Assembly (NCBI GenBank): GCA_963786675.1 | Contig: CAWAZY010000005.1 | Coordinates: forward strand, 124,001-188,000 | DNA length: 64,000 nucleotides | Direction of reading: 5' to 3' | DNA from: JAGVSR01 sp963786675 | Lineage (GTDB): Bacteria > Pseudomonadota > Alphaproteobacteria > Rhizobiales > Hyphomicrobiaceae | Shown here: one piece after another, positions 48,636-57,296 of the stretch | How the letters are laid out: each line of letters starts with the position of its first letter | How positions within the stretch are numbered: position 1 is the first letter of the stretch | Notes under the pieces: generated by a model | The model's database searches: none | Seen by the model: only the letters and a program-made list of their open reading frames with translations | What the model was told of the DNA's origin: nothing | Program-made: the position numbers and the translations under genes

Positions 48636-48887
48636 TTGCGCCAGCGGGCCTCCGGCACCCCGGCCTGGGAAATCCTGGGCCGCTAAAGCTTTGGGGCTCC
48701 AAATCAGTCCCCCAAACGGGAACGGCCGCAATTTTTTCTCATCCCGCGACGGATCGCCGGCCGCCCGCCGTTTCCTTGTTGACGCGGTGCGCTGACCCCA
48801 ATGGTCCTTGGCGTTCTGGCCCTCGGACGCCTGGCTTCCCCGCAGGATCAAGGGGGCGGCGTGCCGCGCAAGTCAAAGGAGATGATG

Positions 48888-49538
48888 ATGAATCGGAATG
48901 GAAAAATTCTTGCTGGCGCGGCCGTCCTTCTTGCGCTCGGCTCGGCCGCCGCGGTCGCCCACCGTCACGGTGGCTGGCATGGCAAAGGCCACCACGGCAT
49001 GGGCGGTCTGCACATGGGATTTGGCGGACCCATGGGTCGCTTCTGCAAGGGTGATCTGGCCGAGCGGACCGATCACATGCTGGTGCGTATCGAACACCGC
49101 GTGAAGCCCACCGACGCACAGAAGCCGGGCTTTGAGGAATTCAAGAGCGCCATGAAGGCGGCTGCGGCCAAGGTCGCCGCGGCATGCCCGGCCGCCCCTG
49201 AGGCCGCCGCATCCGATGCCGGCGAGGACAAGTCCGAGCGTAAGCGCGTCCGCAAGGAACTGCCCGAACGGCTCGCCGACACCGAGGCCCAGCTGACGGC
49301 GGCCCTCGACGCCCTCAAGACCGTGCGTCCTGCCGCTGAAAAGCTCTACGCCACGCTCGATCAGACGCAGAAGGACACCGTGTCGAAGATGGGCATGCGC
49401 GGCAAGCACATGCGCGGCGATCGCAAATCGTGGGGCGGTGGCTGGCGCGACCGCGACCGTGAGGACCGCCGTGGTCTGCGCATGGATCGCGGGGCTCCCT
49501 CTGACGCACCCGAAACCGACGGCGGCAGCGCCGAGTAA
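48888..49538 (+). CDS. Periplasmic Spy/CpxP-like (LTXXQ) protein
   Basis: The 216 residues start with a signal peptide (ILAGAAVLLALGSAAAVAH), then a His/Gly-rich stretch (HRHGGWHGKGHHGMGGLHMG) that could bind metal. A helical region with KPTDAQKPGFEEFKSAMKAA and, later, LDQTQKDTVSKM resembles the paired LTXXQ repeats of Spy/CpxP envelope chaperones. The C-terminus is Arg/Asp-rich. Three consecutive ATGs follow AAAGGAG; the third gives the best spacing. Its role is probably envelope stress or metal sensing, by family resemblance. Confidence 0.75.
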   Translation: MNRNGKILAGAAVLLALGSAAAVAHRHGGWHGKGHHGMGGLHMGFGGPMGRFCKGDLAERTDHMLVRIEHRVKPTDAQKPGFEEFKSAMKAAAAKVAAACPAAPEAAASDAGEDKSERKRVRKELPERLADTEAQLTAALDALKTVRPAAEKLYATLDQTQKDTVSKMGMRGKHMRGDRKSWGGGWRDRDREDRRGLRMDRGAPSDAPETDGGSAE

Positions 49539-49572
49539 GCGGCCGTTCCAAGTATTTTCACGATCGGCATAC

Positions 49573-49612
49573 GGGAGCCCGCCGTCAATCTGTCGGCGGG
49601 CTCCCAATTTTT
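49573..49612 (+). terminator. Terminator of the Spy-like gene
   Basis: GGGAGCCCGCCG at 49573-49584 pairs perfectly with CGGCGGGCTCCC at 49594-49605, followed by AATTTTTAT. It lies 35 bases after the stop. Confidence 0.9.
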
Positions 49613-49768
49613 ATGCAGGGTGCGCACGCGCGTCGTCCACTCGGGATCGCCAGGCCGCACGACACCGCGAGCCGCCGCAGCAAAACACTACGGCGTTCAA
49701 GTCGGGCAAATCACCTCGCGCCCGCGCACCATCGATGCCGGCGGCGCGGCTGGATGACCCCTAGAACA

Positions 49769-49796
49769 TAAAAAGCCGACCCCAGGGGGCCGGCTT
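49769..49796 (-). terminator. Terminator of the minus-strand DUF465 gene
   Basis: On the minus strand AAGCCGGCCCC and GGGGTCGGCTT form a stem with one G-U pair, followed by TTTTTATG. It begins directly after the DUF465 stop. Confidence 0.82.
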
Positions 49797-49803
49797 GGCA
49801 TCG

Positions 49804-49980
49804 CTAATGGCGCACGTGAACTTGCAGCCGGTCGATCTCTTCCTTGATTTTCAGCTTCTGCCGTTTCATCCGCCGGATTTCGACATCATCGGATCCGGGT
49901 CTGGCCATCTCCTCTTCGATCCGGCGATCAAGCTGCCGGTGCTTCTCTGAGAGTTCGTGGAGATGTGCGGATATCGCCAT
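49804..49980 (-). CDS. DUF465 (YdcH-like) protein 1
   Basis: The 58-residue product is a short helical hairpin: HLHELSEKHRQLDRRIEEEM, a DDVEIRRMKRQKLKIKEEID helix and a short tail. The layout of a heptad-rich first helix and an RxLKxxKLxLKDEI-like second helix defines DUF465. ATG 49978-49980 has GGAGG five bases upstream. The function is unknown. It is divergent from a second DUF465 gene 290 bases away. Confidence 0.88.
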   Translation of the reverse strand: MAISAHLHELSEKHRQLDRRIEEEMARPGSDDVEIRRMKRQKLKIKEEIDRLQVHVRH

Positions 49981-50268
49981 TCTTTCCTCCTTGTCAGAGC
50001 CGAGCCGAAGGAGTTTGCCAGAATTTTCAGCCTCTGTCCAAGTGCCCTGCGTGGACACTGTTTCGTGAATGTGAATATTTGGGCCGCAATGCTGTCGATT
50101 CGAGACAGTAAGGCCTTGATTGATCGAAGCTACAGCGTCAGTGGCCCCCGGCGGTTGGCAAAATCTTGCGAAATTGCCAGATAGGCTTAAAACCCGGCGA
50201 TCACGCTGGACGAGGCCAATCGGGCCTGCGGCGGCAGGCGGCCAGCGGAAACGGCACGAGACACCGGC

Positions 50269-50475
50269 ATGCAGCGTCACAACGACAGGGATCTGCGCGA
50301 CGAACTCATGGCGCTGCGAAACGACCATCGCACGCTCGATGAGGAGATCGTTGCACTGGAAGCGATGGGCGGCGCCGATCAGCTTCTGATCCGGCGGCTC
50401 AAGAAAAAGAAGCTGCAGCTCAAGGATCAGATCACCGCCATCGAAGATCAGCTGACGCCGGATATCATAGCCTGA
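50269..50475 (+). CDS. DUF465 (YdcH-like) protein 2
   Basis: The 68 residues read DLRDELMALRNDHRTLDEEI, then DQLLIRRLKKKKLQLKDQIT. This is the same two-helix arrangement as protein 1, with a clearer RRLKKKKLQLKDQI second helix. It is transcribed away from its paralogue. No enzymatic motif is present. The pair probably arose by old duplication, as sequence identity is low outside the second helix. Confidence 0.87.
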   Translation: MQRHNDRDLRDELMALRNDHRTLDEEIVALEAMGGADQLLIRRLKKKKLQLKDQITAIEDQLTPDIIA

Positions 50476-50618
50476 CTTGGGCTAGTGTTTGCTGATCGGC
50501 GTTCGCTTTGTTTGGCGCGCCATCGCTGGAGTGTCTCGGACGCATTGAACCGTTGAACCGCCGCCTGCGTTGAGGCAACGGGCAGGGCGATGGTCCCCGG
50601 GCTCAGTTGGGATGAGCA

Positions 50619-51630
50619 ATGACATCGGTCGCACGTTGGCTCTATCCGTCGCCCGGAGGCCTCTACTGCGCACCGGGTGATTTCTACATCGATCCGCCCC
50701 GCCCCGCCGAACGCGCGCTGATCACGCACGGGCATTCCGATCACGCGCGACCTGGCCACGCGAATGTCCTGGCCACGTCCGAGACGATCGCCATCATGAA
50801 GGTCCGCTATGGGGAGGAATCAGCTGGGTCGTTCCAGGCCGTGCCGCTCGGTGCAACGCAGCGCATCGGCGACGTCGATGTGCGCTTCGTGCCGGCGGGG
50901 CACATCCTCGGGTCGGCGCAGATCGTGCTCGAACACCAAGGCCAGCGGGCGGTCGTCTCGGGCGATTACAAGCGCGCGGCTGATCCGACGTGCTTACCGT
51001 TCGAACTGGTGCCTTGCGATGTCTTCGTCACGGAGGCCACCTTCGCATTGCCGGTGTTCCGGCATGAACGCGCCAGCGACGAGGCCGGCCGCCTGCTTGC
51101 GTCCATGGCGGCTCATCCGCAGCGGACACATCTGCTTGGCGTCTACGGACTTGGGCAAATGCCAGCGCATGATCCGGCTGGTGCGCGATGCCGGGTACGA
51201 CTGCCCCATCTACCTGCACGGTGCCCTGGTGGGTCTCACACGACTCTACGAAGCGCTTGGCGTCGCCCTGGGTGATTGCCGTCCGGTAACGGAAGCTACC
51301 GACGATGATCTGGCCGGCGCGCTGGTCATGTGTCCGCCGTCCGCCTTGCAGGATCGATGGTCGCGCCGCATGGGCGAAGACCCCGTGCGCGTCTTCGCGT
51401 CCGGTTGGATGCGGGTGCGCGGCCGGGCGCGCCAGCGGGGTGTCGAACTGCCTTTGATTGTGTCGGATCATGCCGATTGGCCCGAGCTGCTTCAGACGAT
51501 CACGGAGACAGGCGCGGAAGACGTGTGGGTGACCCATGGCCGGGACGATGCCCTGGTTCATCAGCTGGCTTCGATGGGCCGGCGCGCGCGGGCGCTGGCT
51601 CTGGTCGGCTTTGATGACGACGCGGAGTAG
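50619..51630 (+). CDS. Ligase-associated DNA exonuclease (metallo-beta-lactamase/beta-CASP fold), +1 frameshift near 51152
   Basis: The N-terminal frame has SPGGLYCAPGDFYIDPPRPA, the metal motif ALITHGHSDHARPGH (HGHSDH at 37-42), VPAGHILGSAQIVLEHQG and VVSGDYKRAADPT. The second frame resumes LGKCQRMIRLVRDAGYDCPI and VSDHADWPELLQTI. They join at VYGLGKCQR by dropping one base in ACTTGGG. The restored length is 336 residues, normal for this bacterial exonuclease. It starts the DNA-repair pair with the ATP-dependent ligase, whose start lies three bases after its stop. Confidence 0.9.
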
Positions 51631-51633
51631 CCG

Positions 51634-53227
51634 ATGCGCGCGTTTGCCGAGCTTCTTGACCGCTTGTCGAACACGCAGAGCCGGAACGGCAAGCTGGAGC
51701 TGTTGGAGCAGTATTTGCGTGCCGCGCCTGACCCGGACCGGGGCTGGGCGCTGGCCGCGCTGACGGACGGGCTGCCGCTACGGGTCTCGTTGCGCCGCAT
51801 TTTGATGACCCTCATGTCCGGCCGCGTCGATCCTGTTCTCTACAAGCTGTCTCGCGATTTCGTCGGTGACACGGCTGAGACGGTTGCCCTCTTATGGCCT
51901 GCAACCGACGCGGCGCAGCGTCAGCCGCCCCGGCTCGGCGACGTGGTGCGCGCGTTGATTGCCGCGCGGCCGTCCGAGCAAGGTCAATTGATAGAGGACG
52001 TGCTCAACCGCTGTGATGCTCGCGAACGGTGGGCGTTCCTGAAGCTCATCGGCGGCGCGCCGCGCGTAGGCGTATCGGCGCGTCTGGCAAAGACCGCGGT
52101 GGCGGGCCTGGGTCCGGTCGCGGTTGCCGATGTCGAAGAGGTCTGGCACGCGCTTGCGCCACCGTACCATGACCTGTTTTCCTGGCTCGAAGGCCGCGCG
52201 CCCCGGCCTGAACTCCGCTGGAATTCCGGTTTTCAGGCCTTTGATGCTGGCCAATCCCGTCGAAGACAGCGACTGGCCTTCGTTCCGGCCGGAGAATTTC
52301 GCCGCCGAATGGAAGTGGGACGGCATCCGCGTGCAGATTGCGGCGTCGGGTGGCGACGTGCGTCTCTATTCGCGGACGGGGGATGACATCTCACCGGCGT
52401 TTCCGGAAATCCGCTCCGCCTTCGCGCATGTCGATGCGGTTGCGGATGGCGAATTGCTGGTCAAGCGGGGCGATACAATCGCACCCTTCAACGATCTGCA
52501 GCAGCGTCTCAACCGCAAGACGGTTTCGGCGCGGATGCTTCGGGAGTATCCCGCGCATCTGCGGCTTTACGATCTCTTGTTCGTGGGGGAGGAAGATCTT
52601 CGTCCACGGGATTTCGATGCGCGCCGCGGCCGGTTGCTCGATTGGCACCGGTCGGAAGCGCCTCCGCTCAGCGACATCAGTCCGCTGGTTGCGTTCGAGA
52701 CGTTCGCCGAATTGGAAGTGCATTGGCATCGCGCCCGCGATGCCGGCATCGAAGGTTTGATGCTGAAGCGCCGCGCGAGCCCCTACCTCGCCGGAAGGCC
52801 GAAAGGTCACTGGTTCAAGTGGAAGCGCGCGGCGCAAACGCTGGACTGCGTGCTGATGTACGCGCAGCGCGGATCGGGCAAGCGCTCGTCACTCTATTCG
52901 GATCTGACGTTTGGTGTCTGGCGCGCCGGTCCAGATCCGGGCGCGCGCGATCTCGTGCCCGTGGGAAAGGCCTATTCCGGCTTCACCGATGCCGAACTGC
53001 GCGAGTTGGACCGGTTCATCCGGTCGAATACGACGGAGAGCTATGGGCCGGTGCGCGCCGTGGAACCCAAGCTCGTTCTGGAGGTCGCCTTCGATGCGGT
53101 GCAGCCGTCCAGCCGGCACAAATCTGGCATCGCGATGCGCTTTCCGCGCATTCACCGCATCCGCTGGGACAAGCCGGCGGAGGAGGCCGATACGCTCGAG
53201 GCGGCCAAGGCACTGTTGCCGCGATGA
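51634..53227 (+). CDS. ATP-dependent DNA ligase, +1 frameshift near 52223
   Basis: The enzyme has an alpha-helical N-terminal domain (LLDRLSNTQSRNGKLELLEQ) and a catalytic nucleotidyltransferase domain. The active-site lysine is at about 227 in EWKWDGIRVQI, followed by LYSRTGDDISPAFPE, VADGELLV, LRLYDLLFV, EGLMLKRRASPYLAGR and WFKWKRAAQTLDCVL. An OB fold ends it. Two frames join at RW/IPVFRPLMLANP. The restored length is 530 residues, normal for the type paired with the preceding exonuclease. The helicase and phosphoesterase that often complete this cluster are absent here. Confidence 0.92.
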
Positions 53228-53251
53228 CGGCGCTCGGCACACCGTTGGTGA

Positions 53252-54397
53252 TTAGCCCAGACGGCGGCGGAACTCGTCGTAGCCGTACGAGCGCAGCACC
53301 TCATACCGGCCGTCCTCGTGGAGAATGGCGAGGTCGGGCAGCGGTGTGCCGTTGAATGTCGTGTTCTTCACGAACGAGTACTGCATCATGTCGGTGAAGA
53401 TCAGCCGGTCGCCGATCTTCAGCGGTTCCGCGAACGAATATTCGCCGATGACGTCGCCGGTCATGCAGGTCTTGCCGCCCAGAACATAGGTGTGCGGCAG
53501 CGTCCCGGGCTTTTTGGCTCCGATGATGATGGGCGTATAGGGCACTTCGAGCACATCGGGCATGTGCGTGGAGGCGGACGTGTCGAGAATGGCGATGTCC
53601 TTCTCGTTGCGATGCAGATCGAGCACGGTTGCCACGAGCCAGCCGGTGTTCACCACCAACCCCGCGCCCGGCTCCAGAATGATCTCGACATCGAACGTGC
53701 GACGGAACTCTTGGAGCGCCTTGATCAGCGGATCGAGATCGTAGCCCGGGCGGTTGATGAAATGGCCTCCGCCGAAATTGACAGCCTTCACTTGGCGGAT
53801 TTCGTCCGCGAAGTGTTGCGCCACGTGCGCAATCAGCCCCGCCGACCCTTCTTCGCGCGCCTCACACAGGGCATGGGCATGCAGGATATCGACCTCGCCC
53901 CAGGGAATGTTCACGCAGTCCGCTTTCGTCGTGCCGAAGCGTGAGCCCGGCGCGCACGGATCATAGAGCGCACCGCCCAGGGTTGCGCTTGAATAGCCCG
54001 GATTGATGCGCACGCCGACCTTGCGGCCCGCGGCTTTGACTGTTGCGATGTGCTGGCGAAGCTGACCCGGTGAATTGAAGTAAATGTGATCGGCAAGCGT
54101 GACGAGCCGTTCGACTTCACCGGGGCCATAGGCCGGTGCATAGACATGCACTTCCTTGCCGAATTCCTCGCGCCCCATGCGCGCCTCGTATTCACCGGAC
54201 GCGGTCGTGCCGTCGAGGGTGTCGCGCAGGATGGGGAATGCTGCTGGCATCGCCCATGCCTTGGTCGCCAGAAGTACCTTGATGCCGGCTTCTGACTTCA
54301 GGCGCCGGACCGTTTCCAGATTGCGTTGCAGACTGGCGACATCGAGCACATAAGCGGGCGTGTTGATGTCATGCGGCAGTTGGGGAGCGGAGGTCAT
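53252..54397 (-). CDS. nspC: Carboxynorspermidine decarboxylase
   Basis: This PLP enzyme of the alanine-racemase fold decarboxylates carboxy(nor)spermidine to the polyamine. The 381 residues contain TPAYVLDVASLQRNLETVRR, the PLP lysine K46 in VLLATKAWAMPAAF, VGVRINPGYSSATLGGALYD, VNFGGGHFINRPGYDLDPLI, EPGAGLVVNTGWLVATVLDL and KTCMTGDVIGEYSFAEPLKI. The length is normal. Its partner synthase is at 27471-28685. Two 23-base repeats lie 49-104 bases upstream and may be regulatory. Confidence 0.95.
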   Translation of the reverse strand: MTSAPQLPHDINTPAYVLDVASLQRNLETVRRLKSEAGIKVLLATKAWAMPAAFPILRDTLDGTTASGEYEARMGREEFGKEVHVYAPAYGPGEVERLVTLADHIYFNSPGQLRQHIATVKAAGRKVGVRINPGYSSATLGGALYDPCAPGSRFGTTKADCVNIPWGEVDILHAHALCEAREEGSAGLIAHVAQHFADEIRQVKAVNFGGGHFINRPGYDLDPLIKALQEFRRTFDVEIILEPGAGLVVNTGWLVATVLDLHRNEKDIAILDTSASTHMPDVLEVPYTPIIIGAKKPGTLPHTYVLGGKTCMTGDVIGEYSFAEPLKIGDRLIFTDMMQYSFVKNTTFNGTPLPDLAILHEDGRYEVLRSYGYDEFRRRLG

Positions 54398-54445
54398 GAG
54401 TGCGCGTGTCCAGGCTGGGGGATGAGGGCGCTATATGGCATTGCA

Positions 54446-54501
54446 CACGCGCTTGCGCCAGTGTGCATGGGGAAATGCCACGCGCTTGCGCCAGTGTGCA
54501 T
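54446..54501. repeat. Two 23-bp direct repeats upstream of nspC
   Basis: CACGCGCTTGCGCCAGTGTG plus CAT occurs identically at 54446-54468 and 54479-54501, a period of 33 bases. The first copy is also bounded by TGCACAC (54442-54448) and GTGTGCA (54461-54467), which can pair. Their place in the nspC leader or promoter suggests operators or a duplicated RNA element. Confidence 0.8.
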
Positions 54502-54534
54502 CGGCACAGGCAGGCAACGTCGCGGACGGGCCGT

Positions 54535-55041
54535 CTATTCGGCAATGGTGACGCTGAATTGCCGGGTGGTCGTTTCACCGGATGCAAGGCGCGCAGTGAT
54601 CGCGAAGTGATCCGACCCCGTGGCGCCCGTACGCGCGGTGTAATAGACCCCGGTCCCTGTCACCGTGCGCCCGGCACAAGTTCCGGACGCGGATGTTTGC
54701 ACGGTTGTCATCTGGCCAGGCTTGAAAGAAATGTCGCCTTGGGATGGCTGGGACGTGATGGACAATTCCGGATCTGGCACGGGCGAGCAGTCGTCATTCC
54801 ATCCGGCAAAAATGAAAACCCTGGCGGGACGGCCGGCGACGACCGGCGTGCGCCGCGTCGCGGCATCGCTGGCCGGGAGGGATGGTCCGGCGCCCGGCTG
54901 CGTGCCGGTGTCCGGACTTTGCGGCGCGGCCGTTGGGCTGCAACCGCCCAATACAGCGGCAACACACGTCACCGTCGCCGCAAAAAGTGTCCCGAGATGC
55001 TTTTGTGATCGCCGCACGCGGCCTCCGGTGTTGTGTCGCAT
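54535..55041 (-). CDS. Putative outer-membrane or periplasmic lipoprotein
   Basis: The 168 residues have a lipoprotein signal peptide with lipobox AVLGGC near residue 34, then a Ser/Pro/Thr-rich linker. A compact beta-rich domain follows (ELSITSQPSQGDISFKPGQM, GTGVYYTARTGATGSDHFAI, ASGETTTRQFSVTIAE) that looks Ig- or cadherin-like. Two Cys (DDCSPV, GTCAGR) may form a disulfide. No specific family is recognised. It is upstream of nspC on the same strand, separated by the repeat region. Confidence 0.65.
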   Translation of the reverse strand: MRHNTGGRVRRSQKHLGTLFAATVTCVAAVLGGCSPTAAPQSPDTGTQPGAGPSLPASDAATRRTPVVAGRPARVFIFAGWNDDCSPVPDPELSITSQPSQGDISFKPGQMTTVQTSASGTCAGRTVTGTGVYYTARTGATGSDHFAITARLASGETTTRQFSVTIAE

Positions 55042-55155
55042 GCAATCCCGGTTGCGAATGCGGACGGCTTGCCGTTACGATTAGAGCGTTGGCCATGATG
55101 CGTTGGATCGAACACGTTCCAAAGATCAGGTGCGTTCACTGGAGGACATGGCGCC

Positions 55156-55506
55156 ATGGAGGCAAGATCCACGCCGCCGAAACCCCAGCTACCCAATCCG
55201 CGCACGGGACGCCAGCGGCTTTGGAGCCGCTTGCCACAACTTCTGCAGTTTTTGGCCTTGTATCTGGGTATCGGTGTGGCGCTCGGCGTGTTCTTCGCGT
55301 CCGCTTTGGTGTTGGCGAATGTCGCGGGCCTCAAGGATCTGCTGATTGAGGCCCAGCAGCCTGTGTTGGCGATTTTTCTGCTCTACACGTTCAACGCCTT
55401 GACCTTTGGCAGTGTCTCCATGGGAATTGGCGTTATGTCTCTGCCATTCGCCGAGGACGACGGGGCCGGAACAGGTCCGGACACGCGGCCACCGGGCGGT
55501 AGCTAG
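55156..55506 (+). CDS. Small membrane protein, unknown function
   Basis: The 116 residues contain two membrane helices (FLALYLGIGVALGVFFASALVL and PVLAIFLLYTFNALTFGSVS) between a Pro/Arg-rich N-terminus and an acidic, Pro/Gly-rich tail. No family is recognised. The stop overlaps that of the convergent acetyltransferase gene by four bases. Confidence 0.6.
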   Translation: MEARSTPPKPQLPNPRTGRQRLWSRLPQLLQFLALYLGIGVALGVFFASALVLANVAGLKDLLIEAQQPVLAIFLLYTFNALTFGSVSMGIGVMSLPFAEDDGAGTGPDTRPPGGS

Positions 55507-55967
55507 GCTGTCAAACTCTGTGCGAGCATGCGCCGATAGGGGACCATGCTCGATCGGGTGAACCCGCTTGCGGCGTAGAACGCCTGTCCCGACGTGTTGT
55601 CATGATCGGTGAGAAGCGTGATGCGGGCAGCGCCATCGGCGCGCGCTTGTTCGATGACAAACGCCAGCAACTTTTTTCCAACGCCGCGTCCCCGGCACTC
55701 TGGCTTCACGATAACATCTTCCAACGTCGCGGCCTTCCGGCCGAGGGCGGTCGAGATGGAATAATGCAGTATGGCCATCCCCACGATTTGCCCATCGGCC
55801 TCGGCAACGGCAATGCGCGCCTTCTCGCCTTCATCGAGCAGCATCAGCAAGCCACGGCCTTGGATCGCAAGGTCGGGGGTGAATTCGTGTTCTTGGGAAA
55901 ACAACTTACCCAGGAGCCGGGCGAGATCGGGAACATCGGCCCGCTGGGCAAGGCGAAACGTGGGCAT
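55503..55967 (-). CDS. GNAT-family N-acetyltransferase
   Basis: The 154 residues show the GNAT fold: FRLAQRADVPDLARLLGKLF at the start, ATLEDVIVKPECRGRGVGKK with the acetyl-CoA loop RGRGVGKKLL, and the C-terminal FYAASGFTRSSMVPYR. ATG 55965-55967 is preferred to a start ten codons earlier because it begins exactly at the domain. The acceptor substrate is unknown. Confidence 0.88.
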   Translation of the reverse strand: MPTFRLAQRADVPDLARLLGKLFSQEHEFTPDLAIQGRGLLMLLDEGEKARIAVAEADGQIVGMAILHYSISTALGRKAATLEDVIVKPECRGRGVGKKLLAFVIEQARADGAARITLLTDHDNTSGQAFYAASGFTRSSMVPYRRMLAQSLTA

Positions 55968-56169
55968 CGGCGGTTGTCCTGTGATGGCGGCCTGCAACGG
56001 ACGCTACGGTGGGAAAATCTGCCTTGACCGGCCCGGTAGCGTCAAAGCCGCATGCTTGTGATTGGCCCAACATTGATGTTATATAGTAACATCTATGCGC
56101 AAGGCGTCGCGGTGATGCCAGCGTCTGGGTAACCGGCCTTGAAAAAATGAGGCCATCTGGGAGTGAAAC

Positions 56170-56700
56170 ATGAGACTGGCTTTCGGTTTGTGTGCGGCTG
56201 TCGTGACGCTTGGAATTTCCGTGTCGGCTGTGCAGGCCGCCTCACTTGTCTCGGCGAAGAAGCTTGAAATCAACGTCGATGAGACGAAGACGGAAGCCGA
56301 ACGCGTCGCGCTTTGGGAAAAGGTCGGCGGCTGGTGCGCGATTTCCGAGTGGCATCCCGCAATTGCCAAGTGTGAAGAGAGCAAGGACGGCGACACGGAA
56401 CTGCGGACGCTGACCTTGCAGGACGGCGGCGTCATCAAGGAGAAGCTGATCGATCGCGGCTCCACGAGCTATAAGTACGAAATTCTGGAAAGCCCGCTGC
56501 CGGTCAAGAACTATACCGCCCAGTTTTCCGTGACACCCGATGACGACGATCTCGATGAAATCAACGTCGTCTGGTCCGCGACCTATGACGCCAACGGCGT
56601 CGAGGACAAGGAAGCCCGGAAAGTTATCGACGGCATCTTCAAGGATGGTATCGACAGCATCAAGGGTAAGTACGCCGCTGATCAGAAAGACGACGACTGA
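56170..56700 (+). CDS. Secreted SRPBCC (START-like) family protein
   Basis: The 176 residues have a signal peptide (LAFGLCAAVVTLGISVSAVQ, cleavage after AQA-like residues). The SRPBCC polyketide-cyclase/START-like pattern follows: LWEKVGGWCAISEWHPAIAK, TLQDGGVIKEKLIDRGSTSY, YEILESPLPVKNYTAQFSVT, NVVWSATYDANGVEDKEARK. These proteins bind hydrophobic ligands. The ligand is unknown. A strong terminator follows the stop. Confidence 0.85.
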   Translation: MRLAFGLCAAVVTLGISVSAVQAASLVSAKKLEINVDETKTEAERVALWEKVGGWCAISEWHPAIAKCEESKDGDTELRTLTLQDGGVIKEKLIDRGSTSYKYEILESPLPVKNYTAQFSVTPDDDDLDEINVVWSATYDANGVEDKEARKVIDGIFKDGIDSIKGKYAADQKDDD

Positions 56701-56742
56701 TTGGCCGGGTCGCCAATGCGACAATGAGTTTGCAATGAGAAA

Positions 56743-56781
56743 GGGCGGCTGATCCAATGGATCCGCCGCCCTCTTCTTTTT
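56743..56781 (+). terminator. Terminator of the SRPBCC gene
   Basis: GGGCGGC-t-GATCC and GGATC-c-GCCGCCC pair with one mismatch around a three-base loop, followed by TCTTCTTTTTA. It lies 42 bases after the stop and is close to the convergent Tyr/Arg-rich gene. Confidence 0.88.
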
Positions 56782-56805
56782 ACGTTGTGGGTATCGACTA
56801 GCGCC

Positions 56806-57138
56806 TTACCATCCGAAGTGCAGGCTGACACCGCCGCGGCGACGGTAGGGGTAGCCATAGTAGTAGGGTGCCCCGTAATAGTACCGCGATCCGTAATTGT
56901 ATCCGTAGGGACGATAGTATCCGTAGCGCCGGTAGCGATATGGCCGGTAGTAGCGGTGGCCGCGGTGCCAGCGGCGATGTTTACGCCACTTGCGATGCAC
57001 CTCCTGGACCGCGCTGGCGGTCGCGCCGTCGGCCTTGGCGAGCGCGCCTGCCGCAGACATTGGTGCTGCGGAAGCAGGTGCGGACATGGCAACAGCAACC
57101 CCGAGGGCCGCAGCTGCCAGGGCGAGCTTCATTTTCAT
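56806..57138 (-). CDS. Secreted Tyr/Arg-rich protein 1
   Basis: The 110 residues have a signal peptide (LALAAAALGVAVAMSAPASA) and a mature part that is almost entirely Tyr, Arg, Gly, His and Pro (HRGHRYYRPYRYRRYGYYRP, RYYYGAPYYYGYPYRRR), ending VSLHFGW. Proteins of this composition occur in Hyphomicrobiales as small exported proteins of unknown role. AAGGAGTAGAGC precedes the ATG. It resembles the gene at 59186 in plan. Confidence 0.75.
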   Translation of the reverse strand: MKMKLALAAAALGVAVAMSAPASAAPMSAAGALAKADGATASAVQEVHRKWRKHRRWHRGHRYYRPYRYRRYGYYRPYGYNYGSRYYYGAPYYYGYPYRRRGGVSLHFGW

Positions 57139-57296
57139 GCTCTACTCCTTGTTTGGGACAGGTCTACCTCCCCGATAGCGAACATTTTGCCTGTCGGCGG
57201 ACCTCTCGTGCAAGGGAAAATGCACAGCTGGACGAAGAGTTCCAAACGGTGCGTTTGAGTATAATGGACGCATAGCCCTCCAGGGGAGATCCGCGC

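Noticed and set aside
54446..54501. CRISPR array
   Set aside because: There are only two repeat copies with a 10-base spacer and no cas genes.
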